Assembly (NCBI GenBank): GCA_007123625.1
Contig: SKKS01000281.1
Location: 1 to 9,161, forward strand
Length of the DNA: 9,161 nt
Direction: 5' to 3'
Source: Paracoccaceae bacterium
GTDB lineage: Bacteria; Pseudomonadota; Alphaproteobacteria; Rhodobacterales; Rhodobacteraceae
The notes below the pieces were generated by a model. The model searched no databases. It was not told the DNA's origin and saw only the letters and a program-made list of their open reading frames with translations. Every line of letters begins with the position of its first letter. The first letter of the stretch is position 1. The position numbers were made by a program, and so were the translations under genes. Below are positions 1 to 6,025 of the stretch, one piece after another.

Positions 1-1038
1 GCTGTCACCGCGCCTGCGCGTGCGGATCTGGCGCTGTTGCGGGCAGAGCTTGCGCTGTGGCAGCGCGACCCGGCTGCGGGGCTGGCGGCGCTGGCGCCGG
101 TGGCGGATGCCTTTCCCGCCCGCATGCCGCTGTGGTTGCTGGCCGCGCGGCTGCACTTCGCCGCCCGCGATCCGCAGGCCGCGCAAATGGCGCTGGACCG
201 TTTCGCCATGCTGAAACGCGCGCAGACCGGCACTGACGCGCCCCCGGATTTGCGGGATCTGATCGTCGCGGACGCACTGAATGCCAACGGCCCCGATCCC
301 GCAGCAAGTCCCGGCCCGGCGGCGGCGCATGTTGGCGCGCGTGACTGGCCCTTTGTGCCCGCAATACCCCCCGCAACACCGATCCCGCAAAGGATCGCGC
401 ATTACTGGGACGGGCCGGAAAGCCCCGCCTTGCCGCGCGCGCTTGCGCGCTGGTCGGCCCTGCATCCGGGGTTCGCGCAGACCCTTTACGATGCCACATC
501 GGCGCGCGACTGGCTGCGGGCGCATCATGGGGCGGCAATGGCGGACCGCTTTGCGGCGTTGCCCGCGCCCGCCCTGCGCGCGGATCTGTTCCGTCTGTGC
601 CTGATGCTGTCCGAAGGCGGCATTTTCGCGGACCTGGACGAATACCCGCGCGTGCCCGTGACGCCGTGGCTGGACGGCGCACGCGTGGTTCTGTGCATCG
701 AGCGCGGGTTTGGCACGGTGGCCAACAACTTCCTTGCCGCGCGCCCCGCCGAGCCGGTTTTCTCCCGCGCGCTGGACCATGTCTGCGCCGCGCTGGACCG
801 GACGCCCGCACCCTATGCCTGGTGGGACAGCGGGCCTGCGCAACTGACCCGCGCCGTGGCCGCCGAGGTGGTGACACCCGATTCTGCTTCTCATACCGCG
901 CCCCGGCCCGGATTGCGGCTGCTGTCGCAGGCCGACTACTGCCGCCGGGTGTCCACGAACCTGCCGTGGCCGCACAAACGCGGCCCTGATCACTGGCGCG
1001 CCACCGGCGCGGTGGACAGCGACGGCACGTTTTCCTAG
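1..1038 (+). CDS. GT32-like glycosyltransferase with helical N-terminal region (5' partial)
   Basis: The frame is open from base 1 to the TAG at 1036-1038 with no convincing start, so the gene begins left of the window; 345 residues are visible. Residues 1 to about 110 are Ala/Arg/Leu-rich helices resembling degenerate TPR repeats. From residue 128 the sequence matches the DXD sugar-transferase family (OCH1/GT32 type): IPQRIAHYWDG at 128-138, LRADLFR at 192-198, then GGIFADLDEY with the metal/nucleotide-sugar DXD as D211-L212-D213, and WWDSGPAQLTR at 274-284, where the family has its conserved GP motif. Family members transfer a sugar from a nucleotide sugar to surface polysaccharide, glycolipid or protein; donor and acceptor cannot be read from sequence. 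There is no membrane segment in the visible part, so it is probably cytoplasmic. It ends 27 bases before scpA and may be cotranscribed with it. Confidence 0.85.
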   Translation, partial: AVTAPARADLALLRAELALWQRDPAAGLAALAPVADAFPARMPLWLLAARLHFAARDPQAAQMALDRFAMLKRAQTGTDAPPDLRDLIVADALNANGPDPAASPGPAAAHVGARDWPFVPAIPPATPIPQRIAHYWDGPESPALPRALARWSALHPGFAQTLYDATSARDWLRAHHGAAMADRFAALPAPALRADLFRLCLMLSEGGIFADLDEYPRVPVTPWLDGARVVLCIERGFGTVANNFLAARPAEPVFSRALDHVCAALDRTPAPYAWWDSGPAQLTRAVAAEVVTPDSASHTAPRPGLRLLSQADYCRRVSTNLPWPHKRGPDHWRATGAVDSDGTFS

Positions 1039-1065
1039 GATCGCGCCACCAACGGGGCAGGGACC

Positions 1066-1848
1066 ATGCACGCGCCAGACGAGTTTACCCAAGCCGTCGA
1101 TGACCGCCGCAGCGCCGAGGCGCTGATCGTCGATGTGGATGGCTTCGAAGGGCCGCTGGACTTGTTGCTGACGCTGTCGCGCACTCAGAAGGTCGATCTG
1201 CGCCGGATTTCGGTTCTGCACCTGGCCGAGCAATATCTGGCCTTTGTCGAACAGGCGCGCGCGCTCCGGATCGAACTGGCGGCGGATTATCTGGTGATGG
1301 CGGCGTGGCTGGCTTATCTGAAGTCGCGCCTGCTGCTGCCCCCCGATCCGACCGAGGACGGCCCCTCGGGTGAAGAACTGGCCGCGCATCTGGCATTCCA
1401 GCTGGAGCGGCTCGAGGCCATGCGCGGGGCGGCTGCGCAATTGATGGGGCGCGCGCGCAAGGGGATGGATTTCTACCCGCGCGGCGCCCCCGAGGCCGCG
1501 TCGCTGACCCGCAAGACCGAGTTTCAGGCGACGCTGCTGGACCTGATGCGCGCCTATGCGCGGCTGCGAACTCGCGACGATTTCCGCCCCTACGCGTTCG
1601 AGCGCCGCGATATCTATGCGCTTGATGCCGCGCTGGAACGCATGAGCGCGCTGTTGCCACAGACCCTGGACTGGACCGCGCTGCAGCGGTTCCTGCCGGA
1701 TGGCTGGCGCGGGGCGCCTGCGCGCAAACGTTCGGCCATGGCCTCGACCTTCGCGGCGACGCTGGAACTGGCCAAGCAAGGGCAGATCGACCTGCGGCAG
1801 TCCGATACCTTTGCCCCTATCCACCTGCGCCGGAAACGCACACCATGA
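1066..1848 (+). CDS. scpA: Segregation and condensation protein A (kleisin)
   Basis: The 260-residue product is the bacterial kleisin, which bridges the heads of the SMC dimer and with ScpB forms the cytoplasmic condensin that compacts and segregates the chromosome. The N-terminal SMC-binding domain is typical: FEGPLDLLLTLSRTQKVDL at about 27-45, followed by AEQYL and the ADYLVMAAWLAYLKSRLLLP helix at 73-92. The middle (about 95-200) is a helical, variable linker. The C-terminal winged helix ends in FAATLELAKQGQIDLRQ (about 229-245) and a basic tail. Length is normal for alphaproteobacteria. The ATG at 1066 was chosen because the DGFEGPLDLLL block begins about 25 residues in, as usual, and GGGG at 1054-1057 is a plausible ribosome binding site. 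The stop overlaps the scpB start (ATGA), which implies translational coupling. Confidence 0.95.
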   Translation: MHAPDEFTQAVDDRRSAEALIVDVDGFEGPLDLLLTLSRTQKVDLRRISVLHLAEQYLAFVEQARALRIELAADYLVMAAWLAYLKSRLLLPPDPTEDGPSGEELAAHLAFQLERLEAMRGAAAQLMGRARKGMDFYPRGAPEAASLTRKTEFQATLLDLMRAYARLRTRDDFRPYAFERRDIYALDAALERMSALLPQTLDWTALQRFLPDGWRGAPARKRSAMASTFAATLELAKQGQIDLRQSDTFAPIHLRRKRTP

Positions 1849-2486
1849 GGGCCGAACACGATCCCTTGCTGTTTTCGGTCCCGCCCATGGCGGAACAGGA
1901 ACGCATGGTCGAGGCGATGCTGTTCGCCTCGGCCGCGCCGCTGGGCGTTGCGGAGCTTGCCGCACGGATGCCCCAGGGTTGCGATCCGGCCGAGGCGCTG
2001 GTGCATCTGCGTTCACGCTATGTCGGGCGGGGGGTGACCCTGGTGCGGGTGGGCGACCGTTGGGCCATGCGCACCGCGCCCGATCTGGGCTGGCTGCTGC
2101 AATCCGAACGGACGGAAACCCGCAAGCTGTCGCGGGCAGCGGTCGAAACGCTGGCGATCATCGCCTATCACCAGCCGGTCACGCGCGCCGAGATCGAGGA
2201 AATCCGCGGCGTTGCCGTGTCGCGCGGGACAATCGACCAGTTGATGGAACTGGAATGGATCCGCCTGGGCCGCCGACGGATGACCCCGGGGCGCCCGGTA
2301 ACCTTCGTCGTGACCGAAGCGTTCCTGGACCATTTCGGGCTGGAATCCGCGCGCGACCTACCCGGACTGGCCGAGTTACGCGCAGCGGGGCTGCTGGACA
2401 GCCGCCCGGTGCCGGGGCGGGCGCTTGCGGATGAAGACGATGAGGAAAGCGCCACCCGGGGTCAGAGCGAGTTGTTCGAGGACTGA
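1845..2486 (+). CDS. scpB: Segregation and condensation protein B
   Basis: The 213-residue product is the ScpB partner of ScpA in the SMC condensin. ScpB dimers hold two winged-helix domains per subunit and bind the middle of the kleisin. Visible signatures are the first winged helix (VEAMLFASAAPLGVAELA, about 22-39), the hallmark LSRAAVETLAIIAYHQPVTR at 95-114, the following EIEEIRGV, and the second winged helix with GRRRMTPGRPVTFVVTEAFL (about 142-161). The C-terminus is an acidic, low-complexity tail (DEDDEESATRGQSELFED). The ATG at 1845 overlaps the scpA stop by 4 bp; the in-frame ATG at 1887 (residue 15) is an alternative start closer to the conserved domain. Function is certain at family level; only the exact start is open. 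Confidence 0.95.
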   Translation: MRAEHDPLLFSVPPMAEQERMVEAMLFASAAPLGVAELAARMPQGCDPAEALVHLRSRYVGRGVTLVRVGDRWAMRTAPDLGWLLQSERTETRKLSRAAVETLAIIAYHQPVTRAEIEEIRGVAVSRGTIDQLMELEWIRLGRRRMTPGRPVTFVVTEAFLDHFGLESARDLPGLAELRAAGLLDSRPVPGRALADEDDEESATRGQSELFED

Positions 2487-2500
2487 TCCCGCCCGCACGG

Positions 2501-2529
2501 TTGGTCCGGGCACAATGGCGTGCTATGGT
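2501..2529 (+). promoter_or_regulatory. Candidate promoter for the small basic gene
   Basis: TTGGTC at 2501-2506 and TATGGT at 2524-2529 are separated by 17 bases, and the second hexamer is preceded by TGC, an extended -10 form. It lies just after the scpB stop and about 50 bases before the ATG at 2578. Matches to the consensus are partial (3/6 and 4/6), so this is only a candidate; the small gene could equally be read through from scpAB. Confidence 0.3.
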
Positions 2530-2563
2530 TGCCTCCCCCACCGAAGAAGGGGCGACCTGTTTC

Positions 2564-2569
2564 AGGAGG
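2564..2569 (+). promoter_or_regulatory. Strong ribosome binding site of the small basic gene
   Basis: A full AGGAGG Shine-Dalgarno sequence ends 8 bases before the ATG at 2578. It is the best ribosome binding site in the window. It is the main reason for calling the downstream 59-codon frame a gene and for placing its start at 2578 rather than at the longer upstream opening inside scpB. Confidence 0.75.
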
Positions 2570-2577
2570 GTATCATC

Positions 2578-2757
2578 ATGTCACTGGCCCGCATGCTGCG
2601 CATGTTGATGCGGCTTTTGCTTGGGCGTCGCAGCAGCATGTTTCCCCGAACGCGTGGTATGGGCCGGTTGCCCCGCACCGCCGACAAGCCTCAAAGCACA
2701 GTGCCGCACGGCACAGCGTCGGGGAAGGGTGCCAAGCAGCGAAAGCGTTCAAAATAG
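2578..2757 (+). CDS. Small, highly basic protein of unknown function (59 aa)
   Basis: I do not recognise this protein. It starts MSLARMLRMLMRLLLGRR, a Met/Leu-rich helix with Arg at 5, 8 and 12, which would be amphipathic with a basic face; a GRRSSMFPRTRG turn region follows, and the end is a disordered, Lys/Arg-rich tail (GKGAKQRKRSK). By count it has 16 Arg/Lys against one Asp. The N-terminal helix could sit on the membrane surface or bind nucleic acid; there is no full transmembrane span and no cleavable signal peptide. Support for a real gene is the AGGAGG site 8 bases upstream, the clean stop 15 bases before the convergent neighbour, and the lack of any other gene in this gap. It follows scpB by 91 bases on the same strand, so joint transcription is possible. 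Conservation in relatives is untested here. Confidence 0.6.
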   Translation: MSLARMLRMLMRLLLGRRSSMFPRTRGMGRLPRTADKPQSTVPHGTASGKGAKQRKRSK

Positions 2758-2772
2758 TCCTGCCGTGCGACG

Positions 2773-4812
2773 TTAGCCGCGCCGCCGACGTCGTCGTGTC
2801 GAATCGCCCTCGCCGCCACCGGTGTTGAAGCTGACATCCGGAAGGGTGACCACTTTTGCCAGTTCCGGGAAGGTATCGACCGCGTGGGGCATGGCGCTGG
2901 CGTTGACGAAATGCTCCTGAAAGCGCGGCTCGATCGCGGTTTCGACCTTGTGGATGCGCTGTACCGTGGCTTCGATCGCGGCACGCGCGGCGGTGTTGCA
3001 CAGGGCGATCCGCGCACCGGTCCCGGCGGCGTTGCCCGCACTTGCTACCATACTGAGCGGTGCGTCTGGGATCATGCCCAGCACCATTGCGTGCTTCGGC
3101 GAGATATGTGCGCCAAAGGCGCCCGCAAGCACCACCCGGTCCACCCGGTCGACGCCCAGTTCATCCATCAGCAGCCGCGCACCAGCATAAAGTGCCGATT
3201 TCGCAAGCTGGATCGCGCGGATATCGCCTTGGGTCACGGTAATGCGCGGTCCGCCCGTGGCGCTGCCGTCATGGATCAGATAGGCGTGGGTGCGCCCTTC
3301 GGGCTGGCTCCGCCAGGTGCCTGTCTGTTCCGCCGATCCGATCAGCCCGGTGGCATCGACAATGCCCGCCATGCGCATTTCGGCCACCGCCTCGATGATC
3401 CCGGAGCCGCAGATGCCGGTGATCCCGGTGGCGGCGTTGGCTTGGGCAAAGCCGGGATCGTCCGACCACAGGTCACAGCCGATGACGCGAAAGCGCGGGT
3501 CTTTGGTGGCGGGGTCGATTTCCAGCCGCTCGATGGCGCCGGGCGCGGCGCGCTGGCCAGAGCTGATCTGCGCGCCTTCGAACGCGGGGCCAGTGGGCGA
3601 GGAACACGCCAGAACGCGCGCGCGGCTGCCCAGCAGGATTTCCGCATTGGTGCCCACATCGACCACCAGCACCAGATCCTCGGACTGGTCGGGTGCTTCG
3701 GACAGGGCGACGGCGGCGGCATCGGCGCCCACATGGCCTGCGATGCAGGGCAGCATATACAACCGCGCCGCCGGGTTCAGCGCGCCGAGGCCGAGATCGC
3801 GCGCAGGCAGTTCGACCGCGTCCGAGGTCGCCAGCGCGAACGGTGCCTGACCCAGCTCCACCGGGTCGATGCCCAGGAACAGGTGATGCATGACCGGGTT
3901 GCAGACGACCACGGCCTCGACCAGATCGCGGGTGTCCACGCCGGCCTCGGCGGCCGTTTCGGCAATCAGCGTGTTCATGCCTTCGCGCACGGCGCGGGTC
4001 ATTTCACGGTCGCCGCCGGGGTTCATCATGGCGTAGCTGACGCGGCTCATGAGATCCTCGCCAAAGCGGATCTGGGGGTTCATGATCCCGTTCGACGCGA
4101 GAACGGCCCCGGTGCGCAGGTCCACCAGATGCGCGGCGATGGTGGTCGATCCCAGATCGATGGCCATGCCGCAAAGCGGAGCCTCGCGCAGGCCGGGCCA
4201 GAGGTCGATCAGCCGCCACGCCCCGCCATGATGGTCGCGAAAAAGTGCCACCGTGACAGCCCATTTGCCTGCGCGCAGGGTCGGCTGAAGCTTGCGCAGG
4301 ACATCAATATCGGCGTGGATGCTGCTGATTTCCCATTGCTTTTTCAGCGCATCGGCCAGCCGCTCCAGATCGCCCGAAGGCTCGTGCATGTCCGGCTCGG
4401 CCACCTCGACATAGAAAAGGCGTGTGGCCGGGTCCATGACGATATCGCGCGCGGTGGCGGATTTGCGCACCACCTGCCGGTGCACCTGGCTTTCGGCGGG
4501 CACGTCGATGACCACATCGCCCATCACCCGCGCCTGACAGCCCAGCCGCCGCCCGTCGATCATGCCGCGCTTGTCCTTGTAGCGCTGTTCGACCGCGTTC
4601 CATTCCGACAGCGCGTCCGGCGCCACCGTCACCCCATGCTTGGAGAATTCGCCCACCCCGGGCGAGACCTGGCACTTGGAGCAGATGCCGCGTCCGCCGC
4701 AGACACTGTCCAGATCCACGCCCAGTTGGCGCGCGGCGGTCAGGACCGGGGTGCCCGCCGGAAACCGCCCGCGCTTGCCCGATGGCGTGAAGATCACAAG
4801 CGGGTCTGTCAT
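2773..4812 (-). CDS. Corrinoid-activation protein: [2Fe-2S] ferredoxin domain fused to RACo/RamA-type ASKHA ATPase
   Basis: The 679-residue cytoplasmic protein is predicted to reduce inactivated Co(II) corrinoid back to Co(I) using ATP and a low-potential electron donor. The N-terminal ferredoxin domain has Cys38, Cys44, Cys47 and Cys92 (CX5CX2C plus a distal Cys) for one [2Fe-2S] cluster. A linker of about 100-210 leads to the ASKHA core: AIDLGSTTIAAHLVDLRTG at 217-235 (phosphate-1 loop), VVDVGTNAEI at 383-392 (phosphate-2) and VVLAGAFGAHIS at 560-571 (adenosine site), matching the RACo C-terminal family once called DUF4445. As I recall, mutant-fitness work in Phaeobacter assigned a similar protein to reactivation of a split, B12-dependent methionine synthase; methylamine or betaine methyltransferase systems use relatives. 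No methyltransferase or corrinoid protein is in the window, so the partner is unknown. The start is supported by AGGAG 6 bases upstream. The last nine residues, STRRRRRRG, form an unusual polyarginine tail. Confidence 0.88.
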   Translation of the reverse strand: MTDPLVIFTPSGKRGRFPAGTPVLTAARQLGVDLDSVCGGRGICSKCQVSPGVGEFSKHGVTVAPDALSEWNAVEQRYKDKRGMIDGRRLGCQARVMGDVVIDVPAESQVHRQVVRKSATARDIVMDPATRLFYVEVAEPDMHEPSGDLERLADALKKQWEISSIHADIDVLRKLQPTLRAGKWAVTVALFRDHHGGAWRLIDLWPGLREAPLCGMAIDLGSTTIAAHLVDLRTGAVLASNGIMNPQIRFGEDLMSRVSYAMMNPGGDREMTRAVREGMNTLIAETAAEAGVDTRDLVEAVVVCNPVMHHLFLGIDPVELGQAPFALATSDAVELPARDLGLGALNPAARLYMLPCIAGHVGADAAAVALSEAPDQSEDLVLVVDVGTNAEILLGSRARVLACSSPTGPAFEGAQISSGQRAAPGAIERLEIDPATKDPRFRVIGCDLWSDDPGFAQANAATGITGICGSGIIEAVAEMRMAGIVDATGLIGSAEQTGTWRSQPEGRTHAYLIHDGSATGGPRITVTQGDIRAIQLAKSALYAGARLLMDELGVDRVDRVVLAGAFGAHISPKHAMVLGMIPDAPLSMVASAGNAAGTGARIALCNTAARAAIEATVQRIHKVETAIEPRFQEHFVNASAMPHAVDTFPELAKVVTLPDVSFNTGGGEGDSTRRRRRRG

Positions 4813-4854
4813 CGGGGGCTCCTGCGCGCGGTGTCAGGATGCTAGATACCCGAA

Positions 4855-4879
4855 CGCCCGGTCGGAAAAAGACCGGGCG
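4855..4879 (-). terminator. Stem-loop between usp1 and the corrinoid activator gene
   Basis: A perfect 9-bp GC-rich stem (4855-4863 with 4871-4879) closes a 7-base loop that reads UUUUUCC in the leftward transcript. It begins 47 bases after the TGA of the usp gene at 4927-5352 and 42 bases before the activator ATG. There is no U-tract after the stem, so it may be a weak or Rho-assisted terminator, an mRNA-end stabiliser or a processing site rather than a classic intrinsic terminator. Confidence 0.5.
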
Positions 4880-4926
4880 CGGCATTCAAGCGTCCATTCG
4901 CGGCATCCCGCGCATGAGGAGAGTGC

Positions 4927-5352
4927 TCAGGTGAAGCGCCGCGACACCAGAACGGAAATCGGTGAATGGCGCACCACGCGCGACGCGGTGGAACCGATGA
5001 AATAATCGCTCAGCCCTGGCTTGTGCGATGCGATCATGATCAGGTCGGCCTTGCATTCAGCCGCGCATTCCAGAATCTGGGTCGAAGGCTTGCCCGCGCG
5101 CAGGTCGATGTCGACCTGTTTGCCGCGCGCCGTGGTCGCCAGTGATTCCAGTTGCGCGCGCACCGCCTTGCGGTGGTTCATCAACTGGTCCTTGGTCATC
5201 GCCGCGACCATGTAGGCGGGGATCTCGTCGAGCACATGCACGATGGTGATGGTGCCTCCGGGGTTCAGCATCTTGCTGGCCTTCTCGATCAGGCCGCGCG
5301 TGGTCGCCCCCTTGCTGAACAAGGCGGCGGCAACAACAATGGAATCGTACAT
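4927..5352 (-). CDS. Universal stress protein, UspF/UspG-like (paralogue 1 of the array, distal)
   Basis: The 141-residue product is a single Usp (Rossmann-like) domain; such proteins dimerise in the cytoplasm and many bind ATP under stress or growth arrest. MYDSIVVAAALF forms the first strand, GGTITIVHVLDEIPAY the second, and KADLIMIASHKPG...FIGST (102-122) the nucleotide loop region. The usual GXXG is replaced by ASHK (108-111) while GST (120-122) remains, as in E. coli UspF (ASHRP). The conserved early Asp of the family, which contacts adenine in ATP-binding members, is Ala10 here, so ATP binding is doubtful. It ends SVLVSRRFT, slightly longer than its two paralogues. Start: ATG with GGGAG 7 bases upstream. 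It is separated from paralogue 2 by a 123-base gap holding a terminator-like hairpin and a long palindrome, so it may have its own promoter. Confidence 0.93.
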   Translation of the reverse strand: MYDSIVVAAALFSKGATTRGLIEKASKMLNPGGTITIVHVLDEIPAYMVAAMTKDQLMNHRKAVRAQLESLATTARGKQVDIDLRAGKPSTQILECAAECKADLIMIASHKPGLSDYFIGSTASRVVRHSPISVLVSRRFT

Positions 5353-5386
5353 GAAAGATCTCCCAGGTCCGGTTCAGGTGTTCGCT

Positions 5387-5435
5387 TTGGCGCGATAGCG
5401 CTGACAGGGGACACCCTGCCATGCAATCGCGCCAA
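5387..5435. repeat. 49-nt imperfect palindrome upstream of usp1
   Basis: Perfect 10-bp arms TTGGCGCGAT (5387-5396) and ATCGCGCCAA (5426-5435) flank 29 bases that contain a second inverted repeat, CAGGG (5405-5409) and CCCTG (5414-5418), around a GACA loop. A few extra pairs (5398-5400 with 5422-5424, 5402-5403 with 5420-5421) join them into one long, bulged stem-loop. It lies 35 bases before the usp1 start codon (leftward), just after the likely end of the usp2 transcript. It could be an operator pair, a structured 5' leader or a dispersed palindromic repeat; the sequence does not decide between them. Confidence 0.6.
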
Positions 5436-5438
5436 GAT

Positions 5439-5461
5439 CAAACCCGCACGCCCTGTGCGGG
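5439..5461 (-). terminator. Likely intrinsic terminator after usp2
   Basis: In the leftward transcript a 7-bp perfect stem CCCGCAC/GTGCGGG (5461-5455 with 5449-5443) closes a 5-base loop and is followed by UUUGAUCUU, a short U-rich run. It sits 14 bases past the TAA of usp2. The geometry fits an intrinsic terminator, though the U-tract is interrupted, so read-through into usp1 is possible. Confidence 0.6.
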
Positions 5462-5475
5462 TCGATTGGCCCAGC

Positions 5476-5892
5476 TTATCGCAGGACCATCACCGATGTT
5501 TCCGAATGCCGAACCACCCGCGCCGCGGTCGAGCCGATGAAATAGTCACTGAAGCCGGGCTTGTGCGATGCGATCATGATCAGATCGGCCTTGCTTTCGG
5601 ACGCGGTGCCAAGGATTCCTGCCGAAGGGGTGCCTGCGCGCACGACCACCTCGACCGGAATGCCGCCCGCGTCCCGCGCAATCGCTTCCAGCTCGGCTTT
5701 CGCCTCGGCCTGACGGGTGTTCTTGAACTCGGCCGGGATGCGCGCTGCGGCGTATTGCGGGATCTCGTCGATCACATGCACCAGCACGATCTTGCCACCG
5801 GAATTGAGCATCCCGCGCGCCTTGGCGACCAGGGTGCGGGTTGTGTCGCCCTTGTTGAACAGCGCTGCTGCAATCAGGATTGTGTCGTACAT
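5476..5892 (-). CDS. Universal stress protein, UspF/UspG-like (paralogue 2, middle)
   Basis: The 138-residue single-domain Usp is closest by eye to paralogue 1: both share AAALF.KG.TTR in the first helix, ML..GG before strand two, and VHV.DEIP. The C-terminal third (KADLIMIASHKPG through VVRHS) is nearly identical in all three copies. ASHK at 108-111 again replaces GXXG, GST is kept at 120-122, and the early acidic residue is Ala10, so nucleotide binding may be lost or altered. The protein ends SVMVLR, the usual length for the family. The ATG at 5890-5892 follows GGAGG by 5 bases, a good site. The gap to usp3 upstream (133 bases) has a weak promoter candidate, and a terminator-like hairpin lies just downstream, so it may form its own transcript. 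Confidence 0.93.
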   Translation of the reverse strand: MYDTILIAAALFNKGDTTRTLVAKARGMLNSGGKIVLVHVIDEIPQYAAARIPAEFKNTRQAEAKAELEAIARDAGGIPVEVVVRAGTPSAGILGTASESKADLIMIASHKPGFSDYFIGSTAARVVRHSETSVMVLR

Positions 5893-5952
5893 CGGTGCCT
5901 CCAGAACGGTGTTGGGCCGGTTTGGCGCTTGGGATCGGCGGTGTGCGCGGGC

Positions 5953-5981
5953 AGTCTAGCGGTCATGTGCCGCCACGACTA
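5953..5981 (-). promoter_or_regulatory. Weak candidate promoter for usp2
   Basis: Reading leftward, TAGTCG (5981-5976) and TAGACT (5958-5953) are 17 bases apart, with 3/6 and 4/6 matches to the -35 and -10 consensus. It lies about 60 bases before the usp2 ATG. This is a pattern match only; no FNR-like half-sites were found near it. Confidence 0.22.
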
Positions 5982-5982
5982 C

Positions 5983-6004
5983 CCGGCAGCGCCGGAAAAC
6001 CGGC
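5983..6004 (-). terminator. Alternative hairpins downstream of usp3
   Basis: Three arms overlap: CCGGC (5983-5987), GCCGG (5991-5995) and CCGGC (6000-6004). The middle arm can pair with either neighbour, giving a hairpin with an AAAA/UUUU loop or one with a 3-base loop. It starts 21 bases after the usp3 stop on the leftward strand but has no U-tract. It may be a weak terminator or a stabilising structure. Confidence 0.3.
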
Positions 6005-6025
6005 CTGTTGCGACAAACGCCAGAT

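Noticed and set aside
2491..2511. GCCCG/CGGGC hairpin as an scpB terminator
   Set aside because: Only a 5-bp stem with an 11-base loop and no U-run; it overlaps the promoter candidate and is likely chance in GC-rich DNA.
2701..2714. GTGCCG-CA-CGGCAC inverted repeat as a terminator
   Set aside because: It lies inside the small basic gene, has almost no loop and no U-tract.
2884..4845. 653-codon open frame on the + strand opposite the corrinoid activator
   Set aside because: It is antisense to a gene with clear domain motifs, has His/Gly/Arg-rich low-complexity composition and no family signature; it arises from GC-rich codon bias.
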